Assembly (NCBI RefSeq): GCF_003573695.1
Contig: NC_039362.1
Span: forward strand, 199,060,585-199,124,584
From: Papaver somniferum
Lineage: Eukaryota; Streptophyta; Magnoliopsida; Ranunculales; Papaveraceae
Length of the DNA stretch: 64,000 bases
Direction of reading: 5' to 3'
Under the pieces are notes generated by a model, which saw only the letters and a program-made list of their open reading frames with translations, was not told the DNA's origin and did not search any database. Of the stretch, positions 56,652-64,000 are shown piece by piece. Each line of letters opens with the position of its first letter. Positions within the stretch are counted from its first letter, which is position 1. The position numbers and the translations under genes were made by a program.

Positions 56652-56739
<88 letters not shown>

Positions 56740-57640
56740 ATTTGATGTCATTCCCGAAAGAACAACAACGAGCGACCTTAATTTCAAGAGAAAAGAAGGA
56801 TTTTTATTGGATACCAAAACCATATGAATGATTTTTATATCCAAAACTCAATCAAATTAATCACAAGTAAACCCATGATTAATTTAATCAGAATACGTAA
56901 TCAAATTAACCACAGAAAGTGACCAATTTAATTGATTGTGCTCAAAATAAGTAAACTTACGGAGCAACGACTAAGATAACCATACAAGAGAGTGATTGGC
57001 TTAATCGTTCATATACTCAACACAAGAAAGAACTTATGGAGTAATAACTAAATAACCAACGTGATTAATTTAGTTCTAAATGCTAAACATATTGTATCTC
57101 ACGGAACAACCAACAAAGCCAATCAAAATAATCAACTTAGTTGTATCGTGCTCAACATAAGACATAATACAGAGCCTCACGGTAATACAAAAAAATGGAT
57201 CAATGAAGATCAATACCGTGGAATACATAAGGATTCATTCTTTTGCACAAGCATATACAATATAAATAATCCTTGGATACAAAAGATTTTAACCTATTTT
57301 CCATCAAAGATTGACAATATAGGCTTAACTTTTGTATATGTCAAAAGTCCATTCATTCCTTAATCAATAAACGAATATCGATCATGAACGACTTTACTTT
57401 TGACAAAATATGGGACAACATAGTTCACGGACGTAAACACCAATATCCCATAAAAAGTTGCAATATAACAAATCATAAAGATTAAATACTGCAAATCATC
57501 ATCCTCCAAACAGTTTTAGAATTTTAAACCAGAAAACCTAAAAACTTGAAGATGAAAATAGTAGCTATGTGTAGTCACAATCATCGCTATTCAAAGAACT
57601 AGTTATTCTTCTAAACAAGATCAGAAAAATAGAAGATTTA
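56075..57640 (-). other. 3' non-coding region with four purine tracts
   Basis: Mirror of 40179-41985. C-rich forms of the purine tract (ACTCCCCCTTA or TCTCCCCCTTT) lie near 56077, 56385, 56422 and 56484. Contains the poly-C run at 56653. Confidence 0.65.
56653..56739. repeat. Poly-C run of 87 bases with one A
   Basis: 42 C, one A at 56695, then 44 C. In the sister element the corresponding place (about 41330-41400) holds ordinary sequence beginning ATCAAATGGGGGAG, so the run replaces about 80 bp. An assembly or base-calling fault is as likely as a real expansion. Confidence 0.95.
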
Positions 57641-57975
57641 CTAGATAAACTTACTTTCAGTGCTCTTCTCAACTTCTCTGTATTCATCAAGCTCATCTTC
57701 AATTAAATCAATCCTCGATTCCAGATGATCCATCTTTTCTTCAAGTTTCTTGGAGGAAGTTTCAAGTTCACTTTCTAGGGCACGAACTTGTTCTAGAACC
57801 AGATTCATTGTTAAAGAGAACTTATCAAACTGAGAGACAGAGATGTTTACGTCTAGAGAGGATCTGTGAATATCATGGCTCATCATATTATCAGAAGAAT
57901 CGAATCTTATCTTCTTAGATGGAAAGAGAACAGTCCAAACATCACCTTCTTTACTGGAAAGACTTGAAGAAGACA
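57641..57975 (-). CDS. Distal coiled-coil ORF of the minus-strand SIRE-like element
   Basis: Starts MSSSSLSSKEGDVW at 57975 (an upstream in-frame ATG at 58003 is less likely). The C-terminal half is a clear coiled coil (VRALESELETSSKKLEEKMDH, LESRIDLIEDELDEY). Same place as the ORF at 39726 in the sister element and the same first five residues, but little further alignment. SIRE elements have an env-like coiled-coil ORF here. Frame intact; function unknown. Confidence 0.55.
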
Positions 57976-58243
57976 TGATGGAGAAGATAAATGAAATGAT
58001 CAAGGAGAAACTTCATTTTTAAAGGAATGAAGATGGAGAAAGTCCAAAAAGGACCTTTTACCAAACCCTAACAGAATTTGGTTATCTCCAGAAAAGATCT
58101 TTTAGGGAGACAGAAACTGTACACGAGCAATTAACAATATCAGAAAAATACTATAAGATGATTAACAAACACGTTCCAACACATCCCTCTTGAAAATCAT
58201 GATTCTTTCCTAAGAGGGATAGGCGAAAGAATCATGAACAAGA

Positions 58244-58645
58244 TTACAGATCATAACCATTCCAATACAGTAAAGGACTGGGATTTTTCTTGTGAGGGGA
58301 AGAATTGTTTGTTAATTCTAGTTTCTTCTTATTCTTTAAGAAAGATGATTTATGCACATCCTTCTTTTCCCTTTTAATCAAAGTGTTGAAGAACTTGATT
58401 TTAGATTTGTGCAATTCTTGCACCATTCCAGAAAACACTTTTTGAGGGAAGGAGGGTTTCATAAAGAATTTTTTCTTCTTCTTCTGCACACAGCGTTTAG
58501 CAGAAAAGGACTGCTTTTGATTACTCGTGCTAAGATGATCCTGATTTTTACACAAGGAACTCGAGAGTTTTGGTAACATCTTGTGTTTTTCTGTATCACC
58601 CTTGTCGTCAAGATGACTCGAGACTGACACATAGTCAGGTGACAT
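58244..58645 (-). CDS. Basic ORF after gag, unknown
   Basis: 133 codons, Lys/Ser rich (AKRCVQKKKKKFFMKPSF, KREKKDVHKSSFLKNKKK). It follows the gag frame after a shift and stop, and probably is the basic C-terminal tail of the same gag protein. No zinc knuckle. Confidence 0.5.
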   Translation of the reverse strand: MSPDYVSVSSHLDDKGDTEKHKMLPKLSSSLCKNQDHLSTSNQKQSFSAKRCVQKKKKKFFMKPSFPQKVFSGMVQELHKSKIKFFNTLIKREKKDVHKSSFLKNKKKLELTNNSSPHKKNPSPLLYWNGYDL

Positions 58646-58812
58646 TTGCTAACAAAGCTTATGAGACATAGTCGGAGTAATTCGGCATGTCGTATAAGAA
58701 TCACGATTGTGATTTTCAGCAAAGAGATTAAGAGAACAATCACAGATTTCATCCTCATGACAAAAATCAAGAGTATTCATCCATGCTTTAGTTATCTTAT
58801 TCACCTCAATAT

Positions 58813-59709
58813 CTAGACCATTGGAAGTATGAACCTTATGAGACCAGTTTCGCTAGTACAGTTTTTATGAACTCTCTTATCCCTCTTTTTGATTGATCGA
58901 ACATATTTTTGAGACTTTCTTTTATTTCGTCTAAGAATTTTCTTAAGTTGTTGTATAAGAAAAGACGACGTAGAAATAAAGCCATTCTCATTTTTCTTAT
59001 CAATCGATTGAGGGCGGCGAGATTTTCCATCAGGAGTAGTAACGTGACTACTAGACAAATGATGTTTATCTTTTGATTTAAGTTCGCGATCGAAAATTTT
59101 AAGCTTCCCAACAAGCGTATTTTGCAAAAGAGTATCAAGGTTATTTCCCTCAATGATGGCATGTTTTTTAGATTCGGATTTAGATGGCAACGATCTGAGA
59201 ATATTCATCACAATTTCCCTTTCAAGAATAGTCCTACCCAATGCACAGGATGCATTAACAATTTCGGAAATTTTGTGATAAAATTCATCAAATGAATCTT
59301 CTTCTGCCATATGAAGGTTTTCCCATTCGGAGTTAAGGTTTTGAAGCCTAGCTTCCTTTTCGCTGGTGTGACCTTCAAATACAGTTTCTAAAGTATCCCA
59401 AGCATCTTTAGACGTGGAGCATGAATCCACAAGGTGTAGAAGATCTGGGGTAATGGCATGCATGATGGCATTCAAACCGTCGGAGTTTTGCTTTGTAGTA
59501 AGAGACTCAGCAGTAGTATATGTACCGATGTTTTTAGGAATGGTGGTATTTTCAAATATAACGATGGGAACCTCATAACCATTGACAACATAAACCCATG
59601 ATTGGAAATCACGCGACTGAAGAAAAGTACGCATAGTAATTTTCCACCATAAGTAGTTTGAGCCATCGAAGACTAGTGGTACGTTTACTGAGATAGCACG
59701 GCTGTCCAT
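58813..59709 (-). CDS. UBN2-type gag of the SIRE-like element
   Basis: 298 intact codons from MDSRAISVNVPLVFDGSNYL. Domain order: N-terminal FDGSNYLWWKITMRTFL, then TTKQNSDGLNAIMHAITPDL, CSTSKDAWDTLETVFEGHTS and ARLQNLNSEWENLHMAEEDS, ending in FDEFYHKISEIVNAS, all typical of Copia gag (PF14223 type). The C-terminus is basic. It would form the particle. The start lies just after the primer site. Because no pol follows, packaging and copying would need a helper element. Confidence 0.88.
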   Translation of the reverse strand: MDSRAISVNVPLVFDGSNYLWWKITMRTFLQSRDFQSWVYVVNGYEVPIVIFENTTIPKNIGTYTTAESLTTKQNSDGLNAIMHAITPDLLHLVDSCSTSKDAWDTLETVFEGHTSEKEARLQNLNSEWENLHMAEEDSFDEFYHKISEIVNASCALGRTILEREIVMNILRSLPSKSESKKHAIIEGNNLDTLLQNTLVGKLKIFDRELKSKDKHHLSSSHVTTPDGKSRRPQSIDKKNENGFISTSSFLIQQLKKILRRNKRKSQKYVRSIKKRDKRVHKNCTSETGLIRFILPMV

Positions 59710-59762
59710 AGAGTCAGATCGCTACAAACACAGACTTGTAAGGTCTTAAACGTGTTTTCCTT

Positions 59763-59774
59763 CTCTGATACCAA
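59763..59774 (-). other. Primer binding site of the minus-strand SIRE-like element
   Basis: Minus strand TTGGTATCAGAG beside the 5' LTR; matches the initiator tRNA. Confidence 0.85.
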
Positions 59775-59775
59775 T

Positions 59776-62168
59776 TGAAAAAGCGAGGGTCTAACAACAA
59801 CACCCAATATTTCTCTTAGAAATATGTATGGACTAACTCCGAAGTACTTTCTAGAGAATCAACTAGACAGTCAGACTCAATCTAGGTAAAAGTATCTCAA
59901 GAAATTAATATCTCTCTCTTGTTTTGATTTACTTAAGTTAATAGAAATCAGCGAGTCCTAATCAAACACAACGAATAACTTGGACGGTACCAAAGACCAA
60001 CGTCCAAGGATCAACCAATGATAATCAACAACCAAAGGTTGGATTAATCTAATTTATGATCTAAACGCACAACCTATATTATTTTAATTATAAAGATAAA
60101 CAATATAATGCGGAAACTGAAATAACACAGACACCAGAAATTTTGTTAACGAGGAAACCGCAGATGCAGAAAAACCCTGGGACCTAGTCCAGATTGAATG
60201 CACACTGTATTAAGCCGCTACAGACACTAGCCTACTCCAAGATAACTTCGGACTGGACTATAGTTGAACCCCAATAAGTCTCCCACTGATCCAAGGTATA
60301 GTTGTACTCCCACGCCTCTGATCCCATCAGGATACTGCGCACTTGATTTCCTTAGCTGATCTCACCCACAACTAAGAGTTGTTACGACCCAAAATCGCAA
60401 GCTTTAATAATAAACAAATATGTCTCACACAGACAAGACTATCAAAGGATCAATCTGTCTCCCACATAAAAACCCTAAAGTTTTTGTTTCATCTTTTGAT
60501 AATAATCAAGGCGAACAGGAACCAATTGATAATCCGGTCTTATATTCCCGAAGAACATCCTAGATTAATCAATCGCCTCACAAAAATATTAATCGTATGA
60601 TAGCGAAACAAGATGTTACGGAATCACAAACAATGAGACATGTTTGTGATTACATTTTATATCTTGCCTATCGGAGAAATCAAACAATCTCAAGCCAATC
60701 AATATGATTATACTATTACGATAGAAGATGCAAGATCAGATCACACAACTACGATAAAAGTAGTATCGGTCTGGCTTCACAATCCCAATGAAGTCTTTAA
60801 GTCGTTAACCTGGTTTTAGAAAAAGAAAACCAAAGGTTAAAGGAGAAGCGATTCTAGCACGCAAACTAGTATCACACGTAAGGTGTGGAGATTAGTTTTG
60901 CAGAGTTGCTAGATGTCCCCTTATATAGTCTTTCAAATCAGGGTTTTTCCTTGGTAACAAAGCAATCAATATTCACCGTTAGATGAAAACCTGATTTAGA
61001 TTCAAGCTAATATTTCTCAACCGTTAGACAGAAAACTTAGCTTGTTATACACAAATGAACTGCACGCTTCTAGGTTTGTTAACCGTACCCAAACGTGTGC
61101 ATTTTTGGTTCAACAATAGTTTAACTGGAAGGTTAACCATATGAGCATTTCATACCAACCATGTTCTTCTTCACCATAACTAGTTCAAATGACTCAAATG
61201 AACTAGTTAGAGAGTTGTTCAATTGCAAGGAAATCTTATGTAACTACACAAGACACAATTAAACCAAAGATGATTTGATTCACTCGAATCGGTTCATGAA
61301 CTTTAATAGACATGGTTTGCAAATGCATTCCTTAGTCTTTTAAGATTAAGTTCAGAAATCATATTTAGATATATAACCTTCTCAAGTTCGCAGACTAAGT
61401 TCGCGGACTTAAGACATCCGATAGAGTTTACAAACTCTAGCAGAAATTCTTGGGATGAGACGCCGGTTCACGGATTGGGTTCGCGGACTTAGCTCACGCA
61501 AGTAGTTTGTCAACTCCAGAAGAAATTCTCGGGTTTGAGAACTTCGGCAGTTCGCGTACTTGGCACTTTCCATCCTTCCGGTTCTCTTGATCAACATAGT
61601 TCGAAAACTTCGGTTCAAGGAATCCATTGGTTATCTAATCTAAACTCTCATTCCAATCATTCAAACATTCTTAGAGGACGTTATATAGTTGTTACACAAT
61701 TTATTGTCAAAGCAATTTTCAAAGTGATTGAAACATATCATGACTTTCGTCACTAGGTAAAGATAAACTTGGTCGAAGCGAAAAGCTTACCAACACATAT
61801 TTCGAGATATAGATAGGCGAGATATACTCGGCTCGAAATACCAAATGTGTATAATCATAGTCTATATATATAACATACGACTTTTGTCTCAAAGAGTAGG
61901 AGATAGATTAGATAGACTTTTGAGTGACAGATAAGTTCAAGTCTCCACATACCTTTTTGTCGAGAAGTTCCACCGGTTCCTGGAGTAGATCTTCGTCTTA
62001 TATGATGAATCACCATGGAGTCCTTGAGCTCAACTACACTTATTATACTAGTCCGAGACTTAGCTATAGTAGACTAGAAATCAAGACTTATAGTTTTGAT
62101 CACTAACATTGACAAACATGCTTGAGATAGCAATGCATACGAGTTTGACCGAGCAGTGCTCTAACAGA
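59776..62168 (-). repeat. 5' LTR of the minus-strand SIRE-like element
   Basis: 2393 bp; minus strand TGTTAGAGCACTGC...TTTTTCA. TATA (minus strand CTATATAAGGGGA) is near 60920. Confidence 0.93.
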
Positions 62169-62759
62169 AGCATAGATTGAAAAACCTTGGAGGCACGAAT
62201 CGGTTTTCCATATCCTGAAGACCTATCAACCCGATTACGACCCAGCAGTGAATAATGATGATGAAGCTGGTAGTTCCACTAAACCTACTCAACAGACTCA
62301 AGCTACTCAAGACAATGAAGCTGATACTATGGATGAAGATTTGGGAAATATGGAAAGGTTTGGTAGCTCCTCATCTACTCATAATTATGAAACCTCTGAC
62401 ATATCTCGTAGAAGACGTTATTTCGAACAAACATATGACGTTAGAAGTGGAGGGAGAGATCAAGCAAATAAAAAGGATCGTGAGGCTAAAGCATCGCATA
62501 AAGCAGATGAAAAAATGGATAAACTCATCGAACTTCTTGAAACCGCACAAGCACAAAGGGAGGCCAAGTATGAAACGGAGGAAGAGTACTTGAAGAAGAA
62601 CATGGAAAATTTGGCACAAACACAACAAAGTGAAGCTGACATGAAGATCCTACGCCAAAACTTGGATGAATTACAGGATTGGGAGAAACCCCTCTACAAA
62701 ATACGGAAGAACGAGATTTTGGCCCGTCATGGATTGCCACTTATCCCCTAAATTAAAGT

Positions 62760-62900
62760 GATATATTAGTAATAATTTAAGTTATTTAAAAGTAGGATTT
62801 CAATTTCAATGTAGTTTTTTATGTTTTAAGTTAGTTTAGAAGTAGGATTTCAAATTCAATGTACTTTTTTATGTTTTAAGTTATTTTAATTTTAATGTAT
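62760..62900 (+). repeat. Tandem duplication after the SANT/NAM gene
   Basis: Two units of about 68 bp containing AGTAGGATTTCAA and TTTTTTATGTTTTAAGTTA, probably within the 3'UTR. Confidence 0.6.
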
Positions 62901-63064
62901 TTTTTTAATTTCTTCAAAAAACATTGTAACCTTGTTTTGCAATGTAATGGAAAATTTCCCATACTTGAGTAAATTCTCAAATTTTGAAACAAACAACCAT
63001 TGGAAAAAATTTCCAAGCATTTAGAAAATCAAATTCTAAGCAAAAAATAGTCGTCGGTGGAAAA

Positions 63065-63235
63065 AAAAGGTCAAGCACTGAATAGTGTGCAGCCAACCTA
63101 TAGCGCTGAATGGAACAACGCCCAGGTTAACGCTGAATAGTTCAGCATTGATGCCTTGGAATAATCCCAAAGCGCTGAATTGTTCAGCGTTGGACCATTT
63201 TTTGAGCGATGAATCATTCAGCGTTTCAATCTCAC
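63065..63235. repeat. Right subterminal repeats
   Basis: Four or five copies of CGCTGAAT(A/T)(G/T)TTCAGCG-like palindromes, including GCTGAATAGTTCAGC at 63132-63146, identical to the left copy. Same motif family as in the divergent promoter. Confidence 0.65.
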
Positions 63236-63344
63236 TGCTAATTGAACTGCGAGCACTTGCTATGAGAGCGAAGTAATGTTAACTTTTAACCCACATTTTT
63301 TTTATTTGCAACACTTTTTGGCCAATCTAGCAGCTCAATCTAGC

Positions 63345-63359
63345 CCATAGGGGTTAGCC
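63345..63359 (-). repeat. Right terminal inverted repeat
   Basis: CCATAGGGGTTAGCC, exact complement of 31648-31662; followed by TTG. Confidence 0.75.
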
Positions 63360-63390
63360 TTGGGATATATCTTGATTCTTCTTAAAAAAA

Positions 63391-63860
63391 TTGAACCATG
63401 TTTTAGGGCATACCATATAAAGACAAAACCGGGTTATTAGATAGTAATCTTAAAAACCCCTTATCCATATATTTTTCCTAATGCCAAAACTTCTCTTATT
63501 TACATTTTTTATTTTCTTTTATTTTTAAAATCTTTAAAAAATAAATTATTTTTAAATTATTTTTTTTTACTTTTTAAATTTTAAATCGAATATTTTTAAT
63601 TTACTTTTTTATTTGTTATATGGAAGAGAGAAGGGAGAAAAAATTCAAATTTTTTTCTTTAAAGAAAAAAACAGAAAAAATTAAATTAAGAAAAACTTAT
63701 TTTAAAAAAATCAAAAAAAATTAAATGACAAAATAGAAAAGGAAAATTCATAAGTTCATTTAGGGTAAGTAAGTAATTTATATATCTTTGAATACCCTTA
63801 TCACCACACCCTAGATAGTAAGTTCAAAAATTTTCTTGTATGCTCTAAAACATGGTTCAA
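63391..63860. mobile_element. Foldback or MITE-like element, 470 bp
   Basis: TTGAACCATGTTTTAG at 63391 is repeated in inverse at 63845-63860; the arms match at 22 of 23 bases overall. The interior is AT-rich and has no ORF. No convincing target duplication because the flanks are A/T runs. The last 140 bp of the window hold nothing recognised. Confidence 0.6.
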
Positions 63861-64000
63861 AATTTTCTGGTCAAATTGCATTTGGCATACAAGAGTGGTT
63901 TCTAAGTAACCCATAATGGGCCTATAATAGATATCTGGGCCCAATTTTAACACTTTCCGCACTTCCAAAGAACCCTGATTTTGGGCATACTGAAATCTTA

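Larger units (their letters stand above)
53687..62168 (-). mobile_element. SIRE-like Copia element with gag but no pol (minus strand)
   Basis: LTRs 53687-56074 (3') and 59776-62168 (5'); TSD GAAGC perfect (53682-53686, 62169-62173). Minus-strand primer site TGGTATCAGAG next to the right LTR; purine tract GACAAAGGGGGAGAT next to the left one. The 3.7-kb interior holds a UBN2 gag, a basic ORF and a distal MSSSS-type coiled-coil ORF. No protease, integrase, reverse transcriptase or RNase H motif is found. LTRs belong to the same family as those at 33093, 35859 and 41986. Confidence 0.92.
53275..62751 (+). pseudogene. SANT plus NAM-associated gene of the TIR element, interrupted
   Basis: Exon 1: ATG 53275, MTYFTTKEGEALIYGWVIS, a one-base shift in an A run near 53360, then VIFWRKIIEEYNKIKGPNG and KKSLQTRCNTLRTEVRRYL. 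Intron 53555-53657 (TAT|GTAAAT...TTCCCAG). Exon 2: YHLGKHNYEA to 53686, then an inverted SIRE-like element, then 62174 onward IEKPWRHESVFHILKTY, an Asp/Glu/Ser-rich linker and the C-terminal helix region (EKMDKLIELLETAQAQREAK, then ILARHGLPLIP, stop 62751). This is the architecture of NAM-associated/GST-T3-like proteins related to PIF/Harbinger ORF1. A TAG follows the insertion site (EA-stop-IEKPW), where relatives usually have a residue. Confidence 0.8.
31648..63359. mobile_element. TIR DNA element with PMD and two SANT genes, blown up by LTR insertions
   Basis: Perfect 15-bp inverted ends GGCTAACCCCTATGG (31648-31662) and its complement (63345-63359). Flanking triplets are TTA and TTG, close to the 3-bp duplication of PIF/Harbinger elements. 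Removing the four LTR insertions with one TSD copy each leaves about 4.2 kb: subterminal repeats, a PMD gene on the plus strand, a SANT-type gene on the minus strand, and a SANT plus NAM-associated gene on the plus strand, which ends 600 bp from the right TIR. Motifs of the GCTGAATAGTTCAGC type occur near both ends and in the middle. No DDE transposase is visible. Class assignment is tentative. Confidence 0.7.

Noticed and set aside
56638..56844. Glycine-rich ORF
   Set aside because: It is only the translation of the poly-C run on the minus strand.
62371..62740. Minus-strand ORFs opposite the SANT/NAM gene
   Set aside because: Shadows of the real plus-strand frame, which has clear domain similarity.

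Overview
The window looks like intergenic or pericentromeric DNA of a eudicot plant. It is AT-rich and consists almost wholly of nested transposable elements and broken gene relics, with no intact host gene that I can defend. Evidence for a plant is the Ty1-copia and Ty3-gypsy (Athila- and Tat-like) polyproteins, a receptor-like-protein LRR gene, a plant mobile domain (PMD) gene, SANT/NAM-associated genes, and Stowaway and hAT MITEs. I cannot name the species. A basal eudicot such as a poppy relative is only a weak impression from the LTR families.

Layout. 1-1.7 kb: 5' part of a minus-strand Copia element (gag, zinc knuckle, start of protease, primer site, LTR). 1.7-3.2 kb and 13.1-13.9 kb: C- and N-terminal halves of what looks like one minus-strand receptor-like protein gene, about 10 kb apart. 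Between them lie a receptor-kinase relic, two hAT-type MITEs with 8-bp target duplications, a decayed minus-strand Copia element (6505-12024) whose interior holds many short hairpins sharing one loop sequence, and a Stowaway MITE. About 14.0-30 kb: a Tat-like gypsy element with gag, protease and charged ORFs but no visible reverse transcriptase, split inside gag by an 11-kb Athila-like element (16411-27384) with 1.52-kb LTRs and a perfect AACTC duplication. 30.1-31.6 kb: an imperfect repeat tract and unclassified sequence.

31648-63359: a DNA element bounded by 15-bp terminal inverted repeats. Without its later insertions it would be about 4.2 kb. It holds a PMD gene and two divergently transcribed SANT-type genes; no transposase is visible. 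Four LTR insertions have blown it up: a solo SIRE-like LTR in the PMD gene (TSD GGTAA), a SIRE-like element (35859-52393, TSD CATTA) that carries a Tat-type gypsy element (42286-50289) in its own right LTR, and an inverted SIRE-like element (53687-62168, TSD GAAGC) in the plus-strand SANT gene. A foldback or MITE-like element lies at 63391-63860.

Because target duplications and reading frames can be matched across the insertions, the order of events is readable. The most unusual observations are the shared-loop hairpin swarm inside the Copia element, the PMD plus divergent SANT pair in one TIR element, LTRs that contain two minisatellites with different copy number at the two ends of one element, and SIRE-like elements that lack pol.
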